In this document: in pieces, positions 23,355 through 30,283 of the stretch
Layout: each line of letters opens with the position of its first letter
Numbering within the stretch: the first letter of the stretch is position 1
NCBI GenBank assembly: GCA_036274055.1
Contig: DASUGM010000342.1
Coordinates: 1-42,683, forward strand
DNA from: DASUGM01 sp036274055
GTDB taxonomy: Bacteria > Acidobacteriota > Vicinamibacteria > Vicinamibacterales > SCN-69-37
Direction of reading: 5' to 3'
DNA length: 42,683 nucleotides
Notes under the pieces: model-generated
What the model saw: only the letters and a program-made list of their open reading frames with translations
What the model was told of the DNA's origin: nothing
Databases searched by the model: none
Translations under genes and position numbers: made by a program

Positions 23355-25013
23355 TCACTCCAAGGTGAACCACTGCACTTCGACGCGCCGATTCGCCGCC
23401 GCGTCCGCGCCCGCCGGCTCTTCCCAGCCGCGGCCGACGATGTCGATGCGCTTGGCGTCGATGCCGTACTTTTCGATCAACAGCCGGCGGATCTCGCCGG
23501 CGCGGGTCTTGCTGAGCTCCATGGCTTTCAACGCCTGCGTGCGCACGAACGCGTCGCCGCCCTTCTTTCTGAATTCCTCGACCAGCCCGTTGTCGACGTG
23601 GCCGCGGAGCAGCAGCGTCGAGCCAGGACTGACGGACACGAGCTTCTTGATCGCCTCGAGGCTCTTGATGTTGTCCTGATTGGACATGTCGAGCGTGGAC
23701 GAGTTCGGCTCGAACAGGAACCGGATGTCCTTGCTGAGGAGCGGATTGGTTTCGAGCGACGCGGTCGAGCCCGAACGAATCGGCGCGATCGCGACCTTCT
23801 GGTCCTTGAACCGCCCGGACTTTTCCGCGGCCAGAAGCCCGACGTTGTTGACGAACTTGTCGGCGTCGAGCGGGTCTTTGATCAGATCACTTCCGTAGGC
23901 GAGCACGGCGGACTGATAGATCCCGCCGAAGCTGCCGGCCTCATCGATCTTGCCGGAGAAGAACGCGGTGTTCTCCGGCAGGTTCGACAGATGCACGCGC
24001 GAGAGCTCGGTCTTGGTTTCGTCACGCGACCACTTGAACGCGCGGCCGATGACGTCGAGGTAGGCATCCGGCGTGTCGCGCACCATCCGGTTGCCTTCGA
24101 GCAGGCCGGCGACCAGGCCCTCGACGATTTTCGGATTCTGCTCGGCGAAGCCTTTGTGCACGACCAGCACGTCGGCGACGATCAGCAGGTTGCGGTTGGT
24201 CACCAGCACGTGCGCCTGGTTGTTGCTGCCGCGCACCACTTCCGACAGCTTCGGCTCCCAGGTCACCGCGCCGGCGAGCCGGTTCTTGCCCGACTTGAGG
24301 TCGGCGGCGAACAGATCCCCGGCTTCGAAACCGTCTTCGGTGTAGACGACGTTGACCTTGTCGGGATCTGGCACCGCGTCGAGGCTCGCCATCGGATGCA
24401 CGGCCAGACCCGCCTCCTGCGCGAGATAGCGGATCAGAAAATCGACTTCGGTGAACTGCGCGGTCGCGATCGTCTTGCCCTTGAGCGCGTTGATCCGCTT
24501 GATGTCGCTGCGGACGACGATGCCGTCAGCGCCGCGCGAGAAGCCGATCTGCGCCGGCACCACGGCGTGCAGCTGCCGGCCGTACGCCGCCAGCACGTCC
24601 ACCGTCGTCACCGACGCGGCGATCTTGCCCTGATTGAGATCGCCCCACGCTTCGTCTTCGCTGATCGTCAGCTTCACCTTGAAGCCGTGATTCTTGAAGA
24701 AGACGGAGTTCTCCGACGGATCGAGACCGCCGTTGGCCGCGATCAATCCGGCGTAGCCCGCATACTCGCTGATCTCGATCGGAACGATGTTGTCCTTGAG
24801 CGTCAGCGGCGCCGGCGGCGCGAGCGTCGGCACCGAGACCTGGACGTCGACCACCGCCGGGCCTTCGGCCGCGTCCGCTTCCTTGGCGGCATCGCCGTTG
24901 CCGGCACGCCCGAGCAGCATGTAGCCGCCGAGAGCGACCAGGCCGCCGATCAGGAGGAGCGAGATCAGCCAGCCGAGGACGGTAAAACGCGGTCGTTGTG
25001 TGTCGCCGTTCAT
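23355..25013 (-). CDS. Membrane-anchored substrate-binding protein fused to OmpA domain
   Basis: A 552-residue protein. It has one N-terminal transmembrane helix (about 10-32), a Pro/Ala-rich linker, then a domain like the NMT1/SsuA (taurine/nitrate/thiamine-type) ABC substrate-binding proteins: ISEYAGYAGLIAANGGLDPSENSVFFKNHGFKVKL, then GKIAASVTTVDVLAAYG. From about residue 425 an OmpA-type peptidoglycan-binding domain follows (FLFEPNSSTLD, RGHVDN, KTRAGEIRRLLIEKYGIDAKRIDIVGRGW); the diaminopimelate-contacting Asp and Arg appear kept, with a longer loop between them. It would be tied to the inner membrane at one end and to the cell wall at the other, with a ligand-binding domain between. No ABC permease or ATPase is nearby. 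Its ATG overlaps the pspA-like stop. Confidence 0.82.
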   Translation of the reverse strand: MNGDTQRPRFTVLGWLISLLLIGGLVALGGYMLLGRAGNGDAAKEADAAEGPAVVDVQVSVPTLAPPAPLTLKDNIVPIEISEYAGYAGLIAANGGLDPSENSVFFKNHGFKVKLTISEDEAWGDLNQGKIAASVTTVDVLAAYGRQLHAVVPAQIGFSRGADGIVVRSDIKRINALKGKTIATAQFTEVDFLIRYLAQEAGLAVHPMASLDAVPDPDKVNVVYTEDGFEAGDLFAADLKSGKNRLAGAVTWEPKLSEVVRGSNNQAHVLVTNRNLLIVADVLVVHKGFAEQNPKIVEGLVAGLLEGNRMVRDTPDAYLDVIGRAFKWSRDETKTELSRVHLSNLPENTAFFSGKIDEAGSFGGIYQSAVLAYGSDLIKDPLDADKFVNNVGLLAAEKSGRFKDQKVAIAPIRSGSTASLETNPLLSKDIRFLFEPNSSTLDMSNQDNIKSLEAIKKLVSVSPGSTLLLRGHVDNGLVEEFRKKGGDAFVRTQALKAMELSKTRAGEIRRLLIEKYGIDAKRIDIVGRGWEEPAGADAAANRRVEVQWFTLE

Positions 25014-25747
25014 CGCTCAGGCCCCATTTCCTTGACGGCCGGCGTCGCCGCGGTCTGGCCCGGCGCGCTGTGCTGGATGCCCTGCGACGCCAGGAACTCG
25101 GCGAGCGCCTGTTGCTCGAGCGCCTTGCGTTCGCCTTCCTTCTCCTGCACGGCGGCGATGTCGACCATGTCCCTGGCGACGCGCGCCTTGCCAGCCGACA
25201 CTTCGTAGCGCTTCTGCAGGATGTCCTCGACGGTCTTCATCGTGTCGCCGAGGTCGCCGACCTTGAAGCCGACGTTGGAGATCGCGGTCGCGGCCTCTGC
25301 CTGCGCTTCCTTGATCTGCACCATCGACAGCTGCTTCTCGAGCTTGCGGACTTTTTCCTGGAAGTCCTGCTGCGCGACCTTGGCCTGGCGCAGGTTCATC
25401 TGGTACGCCTCGTCGGTCTCGGTCAGCTCGTGCGAATCGGTTTCGAGATCGGCTTTCAGTTCCTGCAGCTCGCGGGCGAGCGTGCCGGCCAGCTCCAGGT
25501 TGCCGGCGGAGTGGTTGGCGAGAATCCGGCGCTCGAGCTCCTTGGCGCGCGCCGCTTTGGCGTTCACCTGGCTGCGCAGCCGTTCCGCCACGCCGGCCAT
25601 CTTCGCCAGCGCGAGGTTGTACTGCGTCATCTTCTGCCGGAACTCCGACCGCGCCGCTTCCATCAGCGCTTCCGGGTTGGCGGACTCGATCCCGCTGATG
25701 AACAGCCCGAGAAACCCCCGCACCAAACGTCCAAGGCGAGCAAACAT
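25010..25747 (-). CDS. pspA: PspA/IM30 family protein (ESCRT-III superfamily)
   Basis: A 245-residue protein preceded by a strong GAGGAGG site 7 bases before the ATG. The first about 22 residues (MFARLGRLVRGFLGLFISG) form an amphipathic helix as in PspA/Vipp1. The rest is charged, helical coiled coil with heptad-like Leu/Ala spacing: ARELQELKADLETDSHEL, EKVRKLEKQLSMVQIKEAQ. PspA/Vipp1 proteins are known to be bacterial relatives of ESCRT-III that form ring- or rod-like polymers on damaged inner membrane. It lacks the usual PspBC partners and the PspF regulator in this window. Its stop overlaps the SBP-OmpA start, so the two are co-translated; the AAA+ gene lies just upstream. Confidence 0.85.
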   Translation of the reverse strand: MFARLGRLVRGFLGLFISGIESANPEALMEAARSEFRQKMTQYNLALAKMAGVAERLRSQVNAKAARAKELERRILANHSAGNLELAGTLARELQELKADLETDSHELTETDEAYQMNLRQAKVAQQDFQEKVRKLEKQLSMVQIKEAQAEAATAISNVGFKVGDLGDTMKTVEDILQKRYEVSAGKARVARDMVDIAAVQEKEGERKALEQQALAEFLASQGIQHSAPGQTAATPAVKEMGPER

Positions 25748-25773
25748 CTCTTAGCCTCCTCAATGACACTTGC

Positions 25774-25851
25774 TGTCTTGGGTCTTGCGTCCTGGGTCTT
25801 GGGTCGCGAACTGAGACAGTACCCCAAGACCGAAGACTCAAGACCCAAGAC
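25774..25851. repeat. Inverted heptamer repeat, AAGACCC family
   Basis: The arms 25774-25803 and 25822-25851 (7-bp words GTCTTGG/GTCTTGC and their complements) match at 26 of 30 positions. The 18-base centre carries CGCGAACTGAG. The same core, with one base changed, lies in the loop at 30197-30279 in the opposite orientation. Here it separates the AAA+ and pspA-like genes and might act as an attenuator within the operon; that role is not shown. Confidence 0.8.
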
Positions 25852-25857
25852 GAGTTC

Positions 25858-27591
25858 TCAAACGAATCTCTTCAGCGCATCGATGCGCGACTCGAGCTCT
25901 TCCGGCGTCAGGGTTCGAAATCTCTCAGGAAGAAATCGCGCGTCGGTGCACTCTTTCACGGCGACGAGATCCATGTACTCGAACTTGCGCGTGTGTGGAC
26001 TCGGGCGCACTTCTTTCAGCACGTCGGCAAGCACTTCTTTCAAAGGACGTTTCGGCGACTCGGAGAGTTCATGAATGCGCAGCGCTCGCACGAGGACGCC
26101 TTCGAGTTCGTGCCCGCCGAGCCCCTGCACGTCGTCGAGCGCGGGCAAATCGGCGTCGGTGAGCGGAAACTTCAGCTTCTTCGCGATCGCGAGCAGCAGC
26201 GCTTTGCGCTCGTCGGCGGTCTCGGGCGGGAACAGCGGGATGTGAACGTCGAGACGGCCCTGACGCTTGAGATCGACTTCGAGCAGATCGGGACGCGACG
26301 TCGCGAACACCCAGATGATGCGGCCGCGATTGCGCGTGTCCGACATCTCCTTGGCGAGCATCGAGTAGACGCGACCGGACAGGCCGCCGTCGGTGTCGCC
26401 GCCTTCGCGCTTGCCCGCCGCCTGGTCGGCTTCGTCGACGAACACGACGACCTGGCCGAGCGCGCGCAGCACCGCGAAGATCTTTTCGAGATTCGACTCG
26501 GTCGCGCCGACCCAGCGATCGCGGAAGTTCTTGAAGACGACACAGGGGATGCCGAGCTCGCCGGCCCAGCACTGGACGAGGAACGTCTTGCCGGTGCCGA
26601 TCCGGCCGGCAATCAGGTAACCCATCGGCAGCGTCCGGAGCGCGCCGCGTCTGAGCAGCGACGTGTCTTCGCGCAGCCACGCCTTCACCGGGTCCAACCC
26701 GGCGACGTTGTCGAGCGTGAACGGCGACTCGACGAACTCGAGCAGCCCCTGGCACTCGCGCTCGATCATTTCCTTCTTCATGCTGCTCAGCCACGCCGTG
26801 GTGAGCCGCTTGCCGTTGCGCAGCGCCAGCGCGATCGCCGTCCGCGCGCCGACGCGCGACAAGCCGGTCAACCGCGCGCCGAGGACGTCGATCGGCACGT
26901 CCGACATCTCGGCGAGATTCGGAAACTCCGACGCCGCCAGCGCCTCGACGTACTCGAGCATCTCGCCCTCGTCCGGCAGCGGCACGTGCAGCTCCGCCGT
27001 GTGCGGGTTGCGGACGACGAGATCGTTCAGATCCCCGGTGCCTTCGCTGATCAACACGGTGACGACGTTGGCCTGGGCGATGGCGGGATCGTTCGCCCAG
27101 CCCAGCACCTTGACGACGTTGGCGGCAAACGGCCCGCCGAGCTGCAGCGCGTCGCCGCGCGGGACGACGAACGAGGCGAACTCGATGACCACCGCGATCC
27201 GCTGCGGCGCCTTGCCGGCGCCGATGGCGCGCAGGTTGAGCGTGCGCAGCAGATAGCGATCGATCAGCTCGAGGGCGGTGCCGGGCTCGCGCAGATAGGA
27301 CATGACGTCCGACTGCGCGCCGAGCGCCTGCTGCAGCCAGTCGGCCCAGTCCTGGTTGCCGCGGGCGGCGCGAACGCCGCGGCTCCGGTCGTAGTGCAGC
27401 ACGACGTCGTAGCTCGGGAACATCACGTCGTCGAGAAACTGCGGCAGCGAGAGGAGCTTGTGTTCGTGCGGAATCACGTCGAAGACGTTGCCGTAGAGCA
27501 CGAACTGCGCCGCCGAGCCGGAGCGGAACAGATCCCGCATTTCGACAGCCCAATCCGGCAGCGCGACGTTGGTGGCCGGTCCCTGATTCAT
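25858..27591 (-). CDS. AAA+ ATPase, Vps4/FtsH-like classical AAA type
   Basis: The ATG at 27591 overlaps the stop of the gene before it (ATGA); 577 residues. The C-terminal half is a classical AAA domain: Walker A GRIGTGKT (329-336), pore-loop-1-like RWVGATES (359-366), Walker B VVVFVDEAD (381-389), sensor-1 region WVFATSRPD, and a Q-G-R-L-D segment (444-448) preceded by Arg443, where the Arg finger is expected. The same order is seen in Vps4, katanin and FtsH. The N-terminal half (LFRSGSAAQFVLYGNVFDV ... VVTVLISEGTGDLND) looks like a degenerate second AAA domain without a Walker A, as in Ycf46-like proteins. It is soluble and cytoplasmic and probably remodels a protein polymer. The neighbouring PspA-like protein is the obvious candidate. 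Confidence 0.88.
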   Translation of the reverse strand: MNQGPATNVALPDWAVEMRDLFRSGSAAQFVLYGNVFDVIPHEHKLLSLPQFLDDVMFPSYDVVLHYDRSRGVRAARGNQDWADWLQQALGAQSDVMSYLREPGTALELIDRYLLRTLNLRAIGAGKAPQRIAVVIEFASFVVPRGDALQLGGPFAANVVKVLGWANDPAIAQANVVTVLISEGTGDLNDLVVRNPHTAELHVPLPDEGEMLEYVEALAASEFPNLAEMSDVPIDVLGARLTGLSRVGARTAIALALRNGKRLTTAWLSSMKKEMIERECQGLLEFVESPFTLDNVAGLDPVKAWLREDTSLLRRGALRTLPMGYLIAGRIGTGKTFLVQCWAGELGIPCVVFKNFRDRWVGATESNLEKIFAVLRALGQVVVFVDEADQAAGKREGGDTDGGLSGRVYSMLAKEMSDTRNRGRIIWVFATSRPDLLEVDLKRQGRLDVHIPLFPPETADERKALLLAIAKKLKFPLTDADLPALDDVQGLGGHELEGVLVRALRIHELSESPKRPLKEVLADVLKEVRPSPHTRKFEYMDLVAVKECTDARFLPERFRTLTPEELESRIDALKRFV

Positions 27592-28454
27592 TGCAGCTCC
27601 CTGGCCGACGGCCTGGTCGACATCGGCGGCGCGTCGGAGAGCAACAGATCGTCCATCGCGCCGAACACCTGCTGCTGATCGCGAATCCACTGCGACGTCG
27701 TCCCGAGCGAGGCGGTGATCTCGTCGATGCGCACCGACAACTGCGCCGGATCCGTCGAGAGCGCCGCCTGCTCGCGAATCAGCTCGACCTGTTGTTCGAG
27801 CCGCTCGGTCTCGGCATCGAGAAATCCGAGCTTGCGTTCGGCCTCGGCGCGGCGATCGATCCGCTGAGTCAGGATTTCGATCTGGCTGGCGAGGCTGCGG
27901 CGGATCTCGGCGTCGATGGATTCGTCCCTGGCTTGCGTCTCCAGGACCGCGCGCTTCGTCTCGAGGTCCTTGCGACTGACGACGTCGGCGTCCTCGAGCA
28001 CGTGCTCGATCACGCGCCGCGCCGAAAGCAGGCGCAGGTACATCCACGCCAGGCGGTTGAGACCGGCGTTCTGCTCCTCGAGTCCCGCCAGCGTCGTCGC
28101 CGACGTCTGCCGCTGCAACGCGAGAATCGATTGCGCGCGCTGCTCGAACTCGGCGAAGCGCTGCTTGTCTTCGTTGGGCAGCTGATTGAGGAGGTCGCCC
28201 TTGCGCGCAAGCGACTCGCTCTGCGATCCCACCGACTGCCTGGCGTCGATGAGGCGCTGGAAGCGGCCGTTGGTCGAGAGCGTCAGCAAGTAGGCGAGCT
28301 CCAGCCCGGCGCCCAGCACCCAGAAACCCGGGTTGACGACGCCAAGCAAACCAACGGCGGCCAGGCCGATCCAGTTCGGCGCGACGAACATGCCGAGCGG
28401 ACGGGCGCTGAACGCCGCCGACACGTAGTCAAAGAACCCGGGCTTGCTCGTCAT
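27588..28454 (-). CDS. Membrane-anchored coiled-coil protein
   Basis: The ATG at 28454 (MTSKPGFFDYVSAAFSARP) is preferred to the in-frame TTG at 28469; 288 residues. A hairpin of two hydrophobic helices (about 22-65: MFVAPNWIGLAAVGLLGVVNPGFWVLGAGLELAYLLTLS) lies near the N-terminus. A long charged coiled coil follows, rich in Glu, Arg, Gln and Leu (EDADVVSRKDLETKRAVLE, RAEAERKLGFLDAETERLEQ). It should be an inner-membrane protein with a cytoplasmic coiled-coil arm. Being first in the operon, and coupled to the AAA+ gene by ATGA, it may be the membrane adaptor that recruits the ATPase or the PspA-like polymer. The family is not recognised. Confidence 0.75.
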   Translation of the reverse strand: MTSKPGFFDYVSAAFSARPLGMFVAPNWIGLAAVGLLGVVNPGFWVLGAGLELAYLLTLSTNGRFQRLIDARQSVGSQSESLARKGDLLNQLPNEDKQRFAEFEQRAQSILALQRQTSATTLAGLEEQNAGLNRLAWMYLRLLSARRVIEHVLEDADVVSRKDLETKRAVLETQARDESIDAEIRRSLASQIEILTQRIDRRAEAERKLGFLDAETERLEQQVELIREQAALSTDPAQLSVRIDEITASLGTTSQWIRDQQQVFGAMDDLLLSDAPPMSTRPSARELQ

Positions 28455-28545
28455 CTGTCGACAGGCCAATCATTGTGGCCGACATGTCCGTAACGGTCCA
28501 CTACCGGCCGGCGAGCGCCGTTCGCCGGGGTTGGCACGCCCATAA

Positions 28546-28902
28546 ATGCTGCTGATTTCCTGGCTGCTCATCGGTGAATCGCTCTGGACGGCGATGTGGC
28601 TGACCCAGCGGATCGGCATGGTCGCCGCGTATGACAACGTGGCGCTCAGCCTGCTGGGCGCGCGCGCGCTGACGGCGCTCGCGCAATTCGTCGCCGGCTG
28701 GTGGCTCCAGCGCGCGCTGCCGCCGGCGCGGACGCTGGCCAGCGCCGCGTTTGCCGCATCGGCGCTGCTCCTCGTGTTCGAGCTGGGTTTCCGTCTCGCG
28801 CCGACCAGCGTCGTGCCGGGCTGGGAATGGATTTACGTGACGGCGTACGCGGTCTACGCGGGGGTCGGCATAGCGGTGTTGCAACGGTCGCGTGCATCAT
28901 GA
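28546..28902 (+). CDS. Four-helix membrane protein, hypothetical
   Basis: A 118-residue protein made almost entirely of hydrophobic segments: about 1-22, 36-56, 64-82 (ASAAFAASALLLVFELGFRL) and 92-112. It begins MLLISWLLIGESLWTAMWLTQ. Small conserved polar spots (Glu11, Trp14, Arg22) might matter, but I do not recognise a family. It is transcribed away from the coiled-coil/AAA+ operon with 91 bases between the starts, so the two promoters share that gap. Its TGA touches the foldback element at 28905. Confidence 0.6.
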   Translation: MLLISWLLIGESLWTAMWLTQRIGMVAAYDNVALSLLGARALTALAQFVAGWWLQRALPPARTLASAAFAASALLLVFELGFRLAPTSVVPGWEWIYVTAYAVYAGVGIAVLQRSRAS

Positions 28903-28904
28903 CT

Positions 28905-29139
28905 CGCGCCGCCGACATGTGTCTCGTCTGGTCCTCCAGGTCGACAGCGCTGGAACCGCCGCGCTCCTTGCGCGCCGGTTGCATCCTTCGATCTTCGGGC
29001 CGCTCCGCTACGTCCGCTGCACTCTCTGCTCCCTCGCGGAAGTCGGCCCTCGCAACCGGCGCTCCATCCGCGCGCGGTTCGACCTGACGCTGCAGCGCTG
29101 CTCCCAGTCGGACCAGCCGAGACACATGCCGGCGGCGCG
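28905..29139. repeat. 235-bp foldback element with 30-bp terminal inverted repeats
   Basis: The ends 28905-28934 and 29110-29139 are inverted copies agreeing at 28 of 30 positions (CGCGCCGCCG-CATGTGTCTCG-CTGGTCC). Further in, CAGCGCTG and GCGCCGGTTGC also pair across the centre, so the whole is one long imperfect palindrome. It has no transposase and no convincing reading frame. It could be a MITE, a REP-like composite or a structured RNA. No target-site duplication was recognised. Confidence 0.65.
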
Positions 29140-29174
29140 GGATTGAGAGGGCAGTCGCGCCGGCGGCGGCGAGT

Positions 29175-30185
29175 TCAGTTCTTCAAGACGACTTTCCCGA
29201 TTACCGCGCCGCGCTCGAGCAACTCGTGCGCTTTCGCGGCCTGCGCGAGCGGCAGGACGGTGTCGATCACCGGCTTGATCGTGCCGGCGTCGAGCAGCGG
29301 CCAGACCTCGCGTTCGAGCGCGGCCGCGATGGCGCCTTTCTCGTGCGGCGGCCGGATGCGGAGCGTCGAGCCGGTCAGGGTCAGGCGCTTGAGCATGATC
29401 GTGCGCAGCGAGATCTCGGCGCTCGAGCCGCCCATCAAACCAATCTGGACGAGCCGGCCGTCGCGCGCGAGCGCGTCGATGTTGCGGAGCGCGTAGCCGC
29501 CGCCGACGACGTCGAGGACGACGTCGACGCCGCGGTTACCGGTCAGATCCTTGACGATCGGCACGAAGTCGTCGTGTTTGTAGTTGACCGCGCGGACCGC
29601 GCCGAGCGTTTCGCAGGCGCGGCACTTCTCCGGCGTGCCCGCGGTGACGATGACCCGGGCGCCGCGGGCGGTAGCAATCTGAATCGCGGTGGTGCCGATG
29701 CCGCCGGCGCCGCCGTGCACGAGCAGCCATTCGCCGCTCGTCAGCCGGCCGCGATCGACGACGTTGCTCCAGACCGTGAAGAACGTCTCGGGAATTGCGG
29801 CGGCCTCGTGCATCTGCAACCGGTTAGGGACCCGCAGACATTGCACACCCGGCGCGGTGCACAACTCGGCGTAGCCGCCGCCGGCGACGAGCGCGCAGAT
29901 CGCGTCGCCTATCGCCCACGGCCGGCCGCTCGCCGATGCCGGCGCGCCGCGCTCGTCGTCCGGTCCGAGCGCGACGATCGTGCCGGCGACCTCGAGCCCC
30001 GGAATGTCGGTCGAGCCCTTTGGCGGCGGATACAGCCCCTGTCGCTGCATGAGATCGGGCCGGTTGACGCCGGCGGCGTGGACGCTGATCAGGACTTCGC
30101 CGGGGCCGGGCACGGGATCGGGACGGTCCACCAGCCGCAGGACGGAGGGGGGACCGGGTTCGGAGATCTCGATGACTTGCATCAT
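29175..30185 (-). CDS. NAD(P)H-quinone oxidoreductase, PIG3-type zinc-free MDR
   Basis: A 336-residue protein of the medium-chain dehydrogenase/reductase fold. The N-terminal GroES-like part has VNRPDLMQRQGLYPPPKGSTDIPGLEVAGTI, the PIG3/Qor hallmark. The Rossmann part has the dinucleotide motif VHGGAGGIGTTAIQIATARGARVI. The catalytic zinc ligands of alcohol dehydrogenases are missing, as expected for quinone oxidoreductases. It should reduce quinones or enones with NADPH in the cytoplasm. A Gly/Ala-rich DDERGAPASASGRPWAIGD loop is a small insertion. It is downstream of the DUF885 gene, separated from it by a hairpin repeat. Confidence 0.92.
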   Translation of the reverse strand: MMQVIEISEPGPPSVLRLVDRPDPVPGPGEVLISVHAAGVNRPDLMQRQGLYPPPKGSTDIPGLEVAGTIVALGPDDERGAPASASGRPWAIGDAICALVAGGGYAELCTAPGVQCLRVPNRLQMHEAAAIPETFFTVWSNVVDRGRLTSGEWLLVHGGAGGIGTTAIQIATARGARVIVTAGTPEKCRACETLGAVRAVNYKHDDFVPIVKDLTGNRGVDVVLDVVGGGYALRNIDALARDGRLVQIGLMGGSSAEISLRTIMLKRLTLTGSTLRIRPPHEKGAIAAALEREVWPLLDAGTIKPVIDTVLPLAQAAKAHELLERGAVIGKVVLKN

Positions 30186-30196
30186 TCGATCCTGTT

Positions 30197-30279
30197 GTCT
30201 TGGGTCTTGGGTCTTGGGTCTTGGGGTGTGAATGAGTACTCAGTACGCGACCCAAGACCCAAGTCCGAAGACTCAAGAC
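30197..30279. repeat. Inverted heptamer repeat, AAGACCC family
   Basis: The left arm 30197-30226 is four GTCTTGG words. The right arm 30250-30279 is its inverted, degenerate copy containing CCGAAGACTCAAGAC. On the minus strand the loop carries CGCGTACTGAG, matching CGCGAACTGAG in the loop at 25774-25851. The element lies between two genes on the same strand; the upstream gene's TAG (30284-30286) is 4 bases from the arm. Confidence 0.8.
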
Positions 30280-30283
30280 TGAT

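Noticed and set aside
25993..27678. 561-codon open frame on the plus strand
   Set aside because: It is antisense to the AAA+ gene, which has intact Walker motifs; the translation is low-complexity and Arg/Gln-rich.
28892..29146. 84-codon frame over the foldback element
   Set aside because: It follows the inverted repeat ends, has no ribosome-binding site and no recognisable sequence.
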